Below, one piece after another: positions 28,109 through 35,510 of a DNA stretch of 64,000 nt (positions are counted from its first letter, which is position 1; every line of letters begins with the position of its first letter). The notes beneath the pieces were generated by a model, which was not told the DNA's origin, made no database searches, and was given only the letters and a program-made list of their open reading frames with translations. Origin of the DNA: Pseudomonas sp. F(2018) (GTDB lineage: Bacteria > Pseudomonadota > Gammaproteobacteria > Pseudomonadales > Pseudomonadaceae). Where the stretch lies: positions 310,001 to 374,000 of the forward strand of contig NZ_SCOM01000003.1 in the NCBI RefSeq assembly GCF_005508865.1. The letters run 5' to 3'. The position numbers and the translations under genes were made by a program.

Positions 28109-29500
28109 ATGCGCGCCCTCTTTCTTCTGCTGATTTTTCTCGGCCTGCCAGCACTGGCTGGCGAAACGGTCAACGACGTCACCGGCCTCAATCCGATCCA
28201 GGTTGCGCAAGTCATCGCCCCTACCGAGCTGGAGCAGATAGTCGCGGCGGTGAAGCAGCATTCCGGCCCCATCAGCATCGGCGGCGGACGCTTCAGCATG
28301 GGCGGCCAGACCGCCACCGCCGGCGCCCTGCAGATCGACATGCGCGACTTCGACCGAGTGCTGGAGTTCTCCGCCGAGCGCCGCGAGATCCGCGTGCAAA
28401 CCGGCATCACCTGGCGCGAGATACTCGAATACATCGACCCGCACGGCCTGTCGCCGCAGATCATGCAGTCCTACGCCAACTTCACGGTCGGCGGCTCGCT
28501 GTCGGTCAATGTGCATGGCCGCTACGTCGGCGAGGGCCCGCTGATCGGCTCGGTGCGCAGCATCCGCCTGGTGCTGGCCGACGGCAGCCTGGTGGACGCC
28601 AGCCCGAGCCAGAACAGCGAGCTGTTCCATGGCGCCATCGGCGGCTATGGCGGCCTGGGCGTGATAGTCGAGGCCACGCTCGGCCTGGCCGAGAACAGCC
28701 GCATCGCCCGCGAGTCCAAGGTCATGCCGCTCACCGAGTACCGCGCCTGGTTCGACCAGGAGGTACGCGGCCGGACCGATCTGGTCCTGCACAACGCCAT
28801 TCTCTATCCGGGCTCCTTCGACAAGGTCCGCGCCGTGTCCTATCGCCGCACCGATGCGGCCCTGACCGAACTGCAGCGCCTGACCCCGGCCGACCGCAGC
28901 TATTACCTGCAGCATGCCGGCATTCGCCTGACCAGCTCGTCCCATACCGGCCGCGCCCTGCGCGAGGCGGCGGTGGACCCGCTGCTGTTTCGCGGCGAGC
29001 TGGTGCAATGGCGCAACCACGAGGCCAGCCTGGACGTGCGCGAGCTGGAACCCATCTCCGGGCCGGACTTCAGCTTCGTGCTGCAGGAATACTTCGTCCC
29101 GCCACACCAGCTGGAACGCTTCGTCGGCGAGCTGGCACGCCTGACCCGACAACACGACGCCAACCTGATCAACGTCTCGATCCGCCACGCCAAGGCCGAT
29201 CCCGGCACCCTGCCGGCCTGGGCCCCGGAAGAAGTGTTCGCCCTGGTGCTCTACTATCGCCAGGGCAGCTCCGCGGCCGAACGCACGCGCGCCGCGGCCT
29301 GGACCCGCGACCTGATCGACGCCGCGCTGGCCTGCGGTGGACGCTATTACCTGCCCTACCAGATCCACGCCAGCCGCGAGCAGTTCCTCGCCGCCTACCC
29401 ACGCGCCCCGGAATTCTTCGCCCTCAAGCAGCGCCTGGACCCTGGCTACAAGCTCCGCAATCGGCTGTGGGATACCTACTATCCACGCCGGTCGGACTGA
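28109..29500 (+). CDS. Sec-exported FAD-binding oxidase (VAO/PCMH family)
   Basis: This 463-residue oxidase has a PCMH-type FAD domain at about residues 35-210 ('PISIGGGRFSMGGQTATAGALQIDMRDFDRVLEF', 'NFTVGGSLSVNVHGRY') and a C-terminal end 'FFALKQRLDPGYKLRNRLW' like sugar-lactone oxidases (gulonolactone/arabinonolactone type). It begins with a Sec-like signal peptide (MRALFLLLIFLGLPALAGE) without twin arginines, unusual because FAD enzymes are normally folded before export. It is followed by three lipoprotein genes after a 220-base gap. The substrate is unknown. Confidence 0.8.
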   Translation: MRALFLLLIFLGLPALAGETVNDVTGLNPIQVAQVIAPTELEQIVAAVKQHSGPISIGGGRFSMGGQTATAGALQIDMRDFDRVLEFSAERREIRVQTGITWREILEYIDPHGLSPQIMQSYANFTVGGSLSVNVHGRYVGEGPLIGSVRSIRLVLADGSLVDASPSQNSELFHGAIGGYGGLGVIVEATLGLAENSRIARESKVMPLTEYRAWFDQEVRGRTDLVLHNAILYPGSFDKVRAVSYRRTDAALTELQRLTPADRSYYLQHAGIRLTSSSHTGRALREAAVDPLLFRGELVQWRNHEASLDVRELEPISGPDFSFVLQEYFVPPHQLERFVGELARLTRQHDANLINVSIRHAKADPGTLPAWAPEEVFALVLYYRQGSSAAERTRAAAWTRDLIDAALACGGRYYLPYQIHASREQFLAAYPRAPEFFALKQRLDPGYKLRNRLWDTYYPRRSD

Positions 29501-29720
29501 CGATCCTGGCCACTGGCCATGCCGCATCGATCTTTGTAGACTCGCGCCACCGAGCGCTGGCAATGACTGCCTCGCTTGCCCCAGCAGTATTCGCCGCAGA
29601 TTGCGCGATTTGGAGACTCACCTGGTCATGGAAGCACCACCGGCCATCGCGCCCCTTTCCCCCACGCTCTTGCCCATGGGCAGCCGGCGCTTGTTCCGGT
29701 CGCCAACCTCGAGGAACATC

Positions 29721-30389
29721 ATGAAGAACGTCCTAGCCGCGAGCGGTCTGCTCGTACTCGGCCTGCTGTCCGGCTGCGCCACCGAACAATCCCGCCCCCT
29801 CGAAGTCGCCAAAGTGCAGAGCTACCAGAGCAGCTACAGCGGGCCGCGCCAGCCAATCTCGGTCGGCAAGTTCGATAACCGCTCCAGCTACATGCGCGGG
29901 CTGTTCTCCGACGGCGTGGACCGCCTGGGCGGACAGGCCAAGACCATTCTCATCACCCATCTGCAGCAGTCCAACCGCTTCAACGTGCTGGACCGCGACA
30001 ACATGCAGGAGATCCAGCAGGAAAGCGCCATCGCCCAGAAGGCGCAGCAGCTGCGCGGCGCCGACTTCGTGGTGACCGGCGACGTCACCGAGTTCGGCCG
30101 CAAGGAAGTTGGCGACCACCAGCTGTTCGGCATTCTCGGCCGCGGTAAGACCCAGGTCGCCTATGCCAAGGTCAACCTCAACATCGTCAATGTGCGCACT
30201 TCCGAGGTCGTGTACTCGTCGCAGGGCGCCGGCGAGTACAGCCTGTCCAATCGCGAGGTCATCGGCTTCGGTGGCACCGCCAGCTACGACTCCACGCTGA
30301 ACGGCAAGGTCCTCGACCTGGCGATCCGCGAGGCGGTCAACAACCTGGTCGGCGGTATCGACAGCGGCGCCTGGCGCCCGCAGCAGTAA
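29721..30389 (+). CDS. CsgG-family outer-membrane lipoprotein
   Basis: This 222-residue lipoprotein has lipobox 'LLSGC' (Cys about 19) and the CsgG core: 'RQPISVGKFDNRSSYM', 'ILITHLQQSNRFNVLDRDNMQEIQQE', 'ADFVVTGDVTEFG' and 'LDLAIREAVNNLVGGIDSG'. CsgG itself forms the curli secretion pore, but no curli genes are nearby. The trio with the next two genes recurs in other proteobacteria, including Neisseria with GNA1162. The start was taken at MKNVLAASG, preceded by GAGG; upstream frame is non-coding. Confidence 0.87.
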   Translation: MKNVLAASGLLVLGLLSGCATEQSRPLEVAKVQSYQSSYSGPRQPISVGKFDNRSSYMRGLFSDGVDRLGGQAKTILITHLQQSNRFNVLDRDNMQEIQQESAIAQKAQQLRGADFVVTGDVTEFGRKEVGDHQLFGILGRGKTQVAYAKVNLNIVNVRTSEVVYSSQGAGEYSLSNREVIGFGGTASYDSTLNGKVLDLAIREAVNNLVGGIDSGAWRPQQ

Positions 30390-30401
30390 GGAAGGGAAAC
30401 C

Positions 30402-30752
30402 ATGCACAAGCTTGCACTCGCCGGCCTGTTGAGCGCCGGCGCGCTGCTGACCGGCTGCGTCAACCAGCCGCAACCGCTCTACTACTGGAACGGCTACCAG
30501 GACCAGGTCTATGCCCACTTCAAGGGCGACACCAGCAGCCCGCAGGAGCAGGTAGCGGCTCTAGAGGCCAGCCTGCAGCAGGCGCGAGCCCAGGATCGCG
30601 CGCTGCCGCCCGGCTTCCACGCGCACCTGGGCATGCTCTACGCCGAGCTGGGCAAGCCGGATCAAGTGCGCCAGCAGTTCGAGACCGAGAAGACCCTGTT
30701 CCCGGAATCGGCCCCCTACATGGACCTGTTGCTACGCAACGCCGAGAAGTAA
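30402..30752 (+). CDS. DUF4810 lipoprotein
   Basis: This 116-residue lipoprotein has lipobox 'LLTGC', the family motif 'PLYYWNGYQDQVYAHFKGD', and a helical TPR-like C-terminus ('GMLYAELGKPDQVRQQFETEKTLFPESAPYMDLLL'). It lies 12 bases after the CsgG gene and four before the DUF799 gene, in one operon. Function unknown; probable partner of the CsgG-like protein. Confidence 0.87.
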   Translation: MHKLALAGLLSAGALLTGCVNQPQPLYYWNGYQDQVYAHFKGDTSSPQEQVAALEASLQQARAQDRALPPGFHAHLGMLYAELGKPDQVRQQFETEKTLFPESAPYMDLLLRNAEK

Positions 30753-30755
30753 GAG

Positions 30756-31436
30756 ATGAAGATGCCAACCCTGTTCAAGACCCTGGGCCTCGGCATGCTG
30801 CTCGCCCTGCTCGGCGGCTGCGTCACCCAGAAGCCCTACGACTACACGGCGTTCAAGCAGAGCAAGCCGCGCTCCATTCTGGTTATGCCGCCGGTAAACA
30901 CCTCGCCGGACATTCAGGCGGGCTACAGCATGCTGTCGCACGTCACCCTGCCGCTGTCCGAGGCAGGCTATTACGTGCTGCCGGTTGCCGTGGTGGACGA
31001 GACCTTCAAGCAGAACGGCGTCATGAGTGCGGAGGAGGCCCAGGCCATTCCCACCGCCAAGCTGCATGAGATCTTCGGCGCCGACGCCGCGCTGTATCTG
31101 GAGATCACCGAGTACGGCACGAGCTACCGGCTGATCGCCAGCGAAGTGGCCGTCACTGCCAAGGCCAAGCTGGTGGACCTGCGCGACGGTCGTCTGCTGT
31201 GGGACGGCTCCGCCCGTGCCAGCTCGGCGGAGAACCAGAACAACAATGGCGGTGGCGGCCTGATCGGCCTGCTGGTCACTGCGGCCGTCGAGCAAATCAT
31301 GAACTCGCTGACCGACCGCAGTCATGAGATCGCCGGCATCACCAGCGCCCGCCTGCTCACCGCCGGAACGCATAACGGCATCCTGCGCGGCCCACGCTCC
31401 CCGCAGTACGCGGAGAACGACAAGCCCGTCCAGTAA
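30756..31436 (+). CDS. DUF799 (GNA1162-type) lipoprotein
   Basis: This 226-residue lipoprotein has lipobox 'LLGGC' and DUF799 features 'KPRSILVMPPVNTSPDIQAGYSMLSHVTLPLSEAGYYVLPVAVVDETFKQNG' and 'GADAALYLEITEYGTSY'. Neisserial GNA1162, with a TolB-like nucleotide-fold, belongs here. It ends the three-lipoprotein operon; a terminator follows. Confidence 0.87.
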   Translation: MKMPTLFKTLGLGMLLALLGGCVTQKPYDYTAFKQSKPRSILVMPPVNTSPDIQAGYSMLSHVTLPLSEAGYYVLPVAVVDETFKQNGVMSAEEAQAIPTAKLHEIFGADAALYLEITEYGTSYRLIASEVAVTAKAKLVDLRDGRLLWDGSARASSAENQNNNGGGGLIGLLVTAAVEQIMNSLTDRSHEIAGITSARLLTAGTHNGILRGPRSPQYAENDKPVQ

Positions 31437-31452
31437 GCGCCGGCGCAGTTTG

Positions 31453-31480
31453 AAGGGCCCTACGGGGCCCTTCTTCGTTT
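31453..31480 (+). terminator. rho-independent terminator of the lipoprotein operon
   Basis: AAGGGCCC and GGGGCCCTT form a stem around TAC and are followed by CTTCGTTT. It lies between the convergent lipoprotein operon and AraC-type gene. Confidence 0.7.
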
Positions 31481-32526
31481 CAGGGGCTCGAGGCTGTATC
31501 CGCTAACAACAGCTTGGCCCGATAGGCATCCGGCGCGATGCCGTACCAGCGGCGGAACGCCCGATAGAACGGCGACAGCTCGGCAAAGCCGCAGGCGCGC
31601 GCCACCTCGCGGATTGCCAGGCCTTCCTGCAACAACGCATGGGCCCGCGCCTGCTGGATCGCCTCGCGCACCTGGCGCAGATGGCTGCCCTGAGCGGCCA
31701 GGCCGCGTTGCAGGGCGGCGGTGGGCATGCCCAGTTCGGCCGCGCAGGCCTGTAACGAACAGCCGGCGCGTCCTAGGCGCACGCCGATCAGGTAGCTCAG
31801 GCGATTGAGCAGGTCATTTTCCACCAGGGCGGCCAGCTCCACCTCGGCATGCTGCCAGAGCATGCGGTGCAGGCTCGGGTTGGCGGTGCGCGACGGGCGC
31901 TTGAGCAGCGCGGCGGGGAACCACAGGGCGTCATGTTCGCAGGCGAAGTTCGGCAGCAGGCCGAACAGCCGGCGATGCTCACTCACCCGTTTTGGCCGTG
32001 CATGACGGAAGTCGAGAGCGTCGAAACGAAACTCGTCGTCGGTGACCAGCCGCAGCAGCTTGATGAACAGCAGCGCCAGGCATTCCATCTGCTGACGCAG
32101 CGGGCCGAAGCCACGGTAGTTGAGGTCCAGCACCAGGCAGGCGCGGTCCCCCTCGATGCGCAGCTGGGCGACGAAGCCGCCGGCGAGGATGTGCTGGAAG
32201 CGCAGGAAACTGTCCACGGCCTGCTGCAGATCGCGGCTGGCCAGCTGCAGGTAGCCGACCACGTCGAGCAGGCGCGGCTTCATCACCTCGCCCAGGTGCA
32301 GGCCGATATCGGCGTCGCCGGTCAATGCGTCGGCGGCCAGCCAGAACAGCGGCGCCTCGTCGTGGCTCAGGCGCCCTTCGCTCGGTGGCGGCACCAGGCG
32401 GCGATGCTGGTTGGTGCGCCGGTAGATGGTCGCCGGATCGTGACCCAGCTCGGCCAGGGCCTCATAGAGCAGGCGCCGCAGGGTGGCGGAATGGGTCAGC
32501 GGCGCGGCGCGGGCGAGCGAATTCAT
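31480..32526 (-). CDS. AraC-family regulator next to hacB
   Basis: This 348-residue AraC regulator has an arabinose-binding-like N-domain ('DIGLHLGEVMKPRLLDVVGYLQLASRDLQQAVDSFLRFQHILAGG') and a C-terminal DNA-binding domain at about residues 245-340 ('QACAAELGMPTAALQRGLAAQG', 'AIREVARACGFAELSPFYRAFRRWYGIAPDAYRAK'). It is divergent from hacB with 104 bases between, as recalled for PA0306-PA0305, and may control the acylase. Confidence 0.87.
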   Translation of the reverse strand: MNSLARAAPLTHSATLRRLLYEALAELGHDPATIYRRTNQHRRLVPPPSEGRLSHDEAPLFWLAADALTGDADIGLHLGEVMKPRLLDVVGYLQLASRDLQQAVDSFLRFQHILAGGFVAQLRIEGDRACLVLDLNYRGFGPLRQQMECLALLFIKLLRLVTDDEFRFDALDFRHARPKRVSEHRRLFGLLPNFACEHDALWFPAALLKRPSRTANPSLHRMLWQHAEVELAALVENDLLNRLSYLIGVRLGRAGCSLQACAAELGMPTAALQRGLAAQGSHLRQVREAIQQARAHALLQEGLAIREVARACGFAELSPFYRAFRRWYGIAPDAYRAKLLLADTASSP

Positions 32527-32612
32527 GGCAGTTCCTTGTTTGACCAGAGAATTCCAGCCACAGGCTCCACGGTCAATGCCGCTGGCCGAAGCGCTGCGCA
32601 GAATGGCCGCAC

Positions 32613-32620
32613 AACAACAA
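32613..32620 (+). promoter_or_regulatory. CA motif overlapping the hacB ribosome site
   Basis: AACAACAA is followed immediately by GGAG and the hacB ATG, so Hfq/Crc binding here would cover the ribosome site (AAGGAG at 32619-32624). Confidence 0.55.
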
Positions 32621-32630
32621 GGAGCGCGTC

Positions 32631-35030
32631 ATGAAACGCAGTCTGACCTTCCTCGCCGTGGCCATTGCCGCGGCCGCCGCCGGTGCCACCTGGTATACGC
32701 AGAGCAAGCTTCCCGTGCGCGACGGCGCCCTGCCCCTTGCCGGCCTGCAGGCTCCGGTCGCGGTGCGCTACGACGAACGCGGCGTGCCGCATATCCAGGC
32801 GCAGAACGAAACCGACCTGTACCGCGCCCTGGGCTTCGTGCATGCCCAGGACCGCCTGTTCCAGATGGAGATGCTACGCCGCCTGGCACGCGGCGAGCTG
32901 GCCGAAGTGCTCGGACCCAAGCTGGTCGACACCGACCGCCTGTTCCGCACCCTGGGTATCCGCCAGCATGCCGATCGCTACGCCCAGACCCTCGACCGCA
33001 ACAGCCCGGCGGTCATGGCGCTGCAGGCCTACCTGGAGGGCATCAACCAGTTCCAGGACAGCCGCCCGGCGCCGGTGGAATTCGACCTGCTGGGCATAGA
33101 CCCGCGCCCGTTCACGCTGGAAGACACGGTGTCCGTGGCCGGCTACATGGCCTACAGTTTCGCCGCCGCCTTCCGCACGGAACCAGTGCTGACCTATGTA
33201 CGCGACCAGCTGGGCGGCGACTACCTGAAGGTGTTCGACCTCGCCTGGCATCCCGGTGGCGCTGTCGCCCAGAGCCTCAGCAGTGACGACTGGCAGGGCC
33301 TCAACAGCCTCGCCCACCTCAGCCAGCAGGCGCTGGTGGAAGCCGGCCTGCCACAGTTCGAGGGCAGCAACGCCTGGGCCGTGGCCGGCAGCCGCACCGC
33401 CAGCGGCAAGCCGCTGCTGGCCGGCGACCCGCATATCCGCTTCGCCGCGCCGGCGGTGTGGTACGAGGCGCAGCTGAGCTACCCGGGCTTCGAGCTGTAC
33501 GGCCACCACCAGGCGCTCAACCCCTATGCCTCGCTCGGCCACAACCGGCAGTTCGCCTGGAGCCTGACCATGTTCCAGAACGACGACCTCGACCTGATCG
33601 CCGAGAAGGTCAATCCGGACAACGCCAACCAGGTGCAGATCAATGGCCGGTGGGTCGATCTGCAGAGCCGCGAGGAGACCATCCAGGTCAAGGGGGGCGA
33701 ACCGATCACGCTGACCCTGCGGCGCTCCCCCCACGGCCCGATCATCAACGACGCCCTCGGCGCCAACGCCGGCAAGACACCGATCGCCATGTGGTGGGCC
33801 TTCCTCGAGACCGAGAACCCGATCCTCGAGGCCTTCTACCAGCTCAACCGCGCCGACAGCCTGGACAAGGCCCGCGCCGCCACCGCGAAGATCCATTCGC
33901 CAGGCCTCAACGTGGTGTACGCCAACGCCGGCGGCGACATCGGCTGGTGGGCCGCAGCCAAGCTGCCGCAGCGCCCGGCCGGGGTGAACCCGAGCTTTAT
34001 CCTCGATGGCGCCAGCAACGAGGCGGACAAGCCCGGCTACCTGCCGTTCAGCGCCAACCCGCAGGAGGAGAATCCGTCGCGCGGCTATATCGTCTCCGCC
34101 AACTACCAGCCGGCTTCGCCGACCGGGGTGAGCATCCCCGGTTACTACAACCTCGCCGACCGTGGCGAGCGCCTGAACCAGCGCCTGGCCCAGCCGGACG
34201 TGAAGTGGGATACCCAGAACAGCCAGGCCCTGCAGCTGGACGACGGCACCGGCTACGGCCCGCGCCTGTTGGCACCGATCCTCAATGACCTGCGCGCCGC
34301 TGCAGCGGACGCTGGCGAACTCGCCCTCGTCGAACAGCTAGCCACCTGGGACGGTAGCCATCCGCTGCAATCGGTCGCCGCCACCCTGTTCAACCAGCTG
34401 ACCTTCGAACTGGCCAAGCAGGCCATGCGCGACGAGCTGGGCGATGCCTTCTTCGACAGCCTGCTGCAGACCCGCGTGCTCGACGTGGCCCTGCCGCGCC
34501 TGACCGCCGATGCCGCTTCCGCCTGGTGGGACAAACGTGGCACTGCCGCCGTGGAGAGCCGCGCCGACACGATCAAGGCAGCCTGGCAGGCCAGCCTCGC
34601 CCATCTGCGCCAAAGCTTCGGCGCGGATAGCAGTCAGTGGGCCTGGGGCAAGGGCCACACGCTGACCCACGAACACCCGCTGGGCGCGCAGAAGCCACTC
34701 AATCTGCTATTCAACGTCGGCCCCCTCGCCGCGCCAGGCGGCCACGAAGTGCCGAACAACCTGTCGCACCGCGTCGGCCCGGCGCCCTGGTCGGTGGTCT
34801 ACGGCCCCTCAACCCGCCGCCTGATCGACATGGCCGACGCCAGCAAGGGCCTGGGCATCAACCCGGTGGGCCAGAGTGGCGTACCGTTCGACCAGAACTA
34901 CGCCGACCAGGCCGAGGCCTATATCGGTGGGCAGTATGTGCCGATGCACTTCACCGAGCAGGACGTGCAGGGTAATAATCGCGGAACTTTGCAGCTGCAG
35001 GTCAGCAAACTGAAGACGCCACAAGAATAG
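32631..35030 (+). CDS. hacB: acyl-homoserine lactone acylase (penicillin acylase family), HacB-like
   Basis: This 799-residue periplasmic Ntn-hydrolase precursor has a signal peptide (residues 1-22), an alpha-chain with 'RDERGVPHIQAQNETDLYRALGFVHAQDRLFQMEMLRR'-type features, and the self-cleavage site Gly-Ser-Asn ('FEGSNAWAVAGSRTASGK') giving Ser246 as catalytic N-terminal nucleophile of the beta-chain. It should cleave acyl amides such as long-chain AHL signals. Position beside an AraC gene and length match PA0305 (HacB). In PAO1 the spuH end is next door; here the CDI island intervenes. Confidence 0.85.
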   Translation: MKRSLTFLAVAIAAAAAGATWYTQSKLPVRDGALPLAGLQAPVAVRYDERGVPHIQAQNETDLYRALGFVHAQDRLFQMEMLRRLARGELAEVLGPKLVDTDRLFRTLGIRQHADRYAQTLDRNSPAVMALQAYLEGINQFQDSRPAPVEFDLLGIDPRPFTLEDTVSVAGYMAYSFAAAFRTEPVLTYVRDQLGGDYLKVFDLAWHPGGAVAQSLSSDDWQGLNSLAHLSQQALVEAGLPQFEGSNAWAVAGSRTASGKPLLAGDPHIRFAAPAVWYEAQLSYPGFELYGHHQALNPYASLGHNRQFAWSLTMFQNDDLDLIAEKVNPDNANQVQINGRWVDLQSREETIQVKGGEPITLTLRRSPHGPIINDALGANAGKTPIAMWWAFLETENPILEAFYQLNRADSLDKARAATAKIHSPGLNVVYANAGGDIGWWAAAKLPQRPAGVNPSFILDGASNEADKPGYLPFSANPQEENPSRGYIVSANYQPASPTGVSIPGYYNLADRGERLNQRLAQPDVKWDTQNSQALQLDDGTGYGPRLLAPILNDLRAAAADAGELALVEQLATWDGSHPLQSVAATLFNQLTFELAKQAMRDELGDAFFDSLLQTRVLDVALPRLTADAASAWWDKRGTAAVESRADTIKAAWQASLAHLRQSFGADSSQWAWGKGHTLTHEHPLGAQKPLNLLFNVGPLAAPGGHEVPNNLSHRVGPAPWSVVYGPSTRRLIDMADASKGLGINPVGQSGVPFDQNYADQAEAYIGGQYVPMHFTEQDVQGNNRGTLQLQVSKLKTPQE

Positions 35031-35092
35031 GAACATCGGGGATGGGGGACAAACAACGGTTTAACCCAGGAAAAATGCGGTCTGCCCACTGT

Positions 35093-35224
35093 TTACTTGC
35101 CTTGTTTCTTGCTCGCAGTCTCACTACCGCAGTCGAGTTGATACAGAGAACAATAAGAAACAAGTGCAATGAGAGCCTGAACAGAAAGCAAAAGATAACT
35201 TAATCGCGATCTATTGCTAATCAT
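35093..35224 (-). CDS. candidate 43-residue single-pass membrane peptide downstream of immunity gene
   Basis: An ATG 29 bases after the immunity stop opens a 43-codon frame ending in TAA. The product starts MISNRSRLSY with two arginines, then a hydrophobic run of about 16 residues (YLLLSVQALIALVSY), then a polar tail ending TASKKQGK. This is the layout of a small inner-membrane protein with a cytoplasmic N-terminus, or of a short signal/lipoprotein-like peptide. It continues the gene order of the CDI operon (tpsB, cdiA, immunity, this). No strong ribosome site is seen upstream (GTTAGA next to the ATG), and the region is AT-rich, so chance occurrence remains possible. Confidence 0.4.
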   Translation of the reverse strand: MISNRSRLSYLLLSVQALIALVSYCSLYQLDCGSETASKKQGK

Positions 35225-35253
35225 TCTAACGACATATTTTGCGCCAAGGAAAA

Positions 35254-35502
35254 TTACAGAACTCTTATTTCCCGCAACTCCTCAATATCCATCCCCATGT
35301 TCCTTGCACTTTCCGCGAGCAAATCCTTCACACCTTGGGAAACAGAAATATCAAATTCCACCAACTGAGAGCATAAGATCTCCAGTGCCACTCCCGGCTC
35401 CCCGGACGAAAGAAGCTCTCTAACATTTTCTGCCGTATCATCATCGAAGCACCCTGAAACTTCATCCAAAGCCGCCCGCATTAATTTTTCTGCCCCACAC
35501 AT
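35254..35502 (-). CDS. cdiI: CDI immunity protein, MafI-like
   Basis: This 82-residue acidic, all-helical protein follows the cdiA stop by eight bases with an AAGGTGG ribosome site. Its pattern ('ENVRELLSSGEPGVALEILCSQLVEFDISVSQGVKDLLAESARNMGM') resembles MafI-family immunity proteins that pair with EndoU-type MafB toxins of Neisseria. It should bind and block the CdiA tip in the cytoplasm of the producer and its siblings. Composition is AT-rich like the toxin end. The pairing is inferred from position and family resemblance. Confidence 0.75.
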   Translation of the reverse strand: MCGAEKLMRAALDEVSGCFDDDTAENVRELLSSGEPGVALEILCSQLVEFDISVSQGVKDLLAESARNMGMDIEELREIRVL

Positions 35503-35510
35503 AAACCACC

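Noticed and set aside
29501..29720. 220-base gap before the lipoprotein operon checked for a gene
   Set aside because: No frame with a plausible start and ribosome site; probably promoter DNA, but no clear -35/-10 pair was identified.
35031..35092. Searched for att sites or a tRNA at the CDI island edge
   Set aside because: No tRNA-like cloverleaf, integrase or matching direct repeat was visible at 35031-35092 or 45647-45703.
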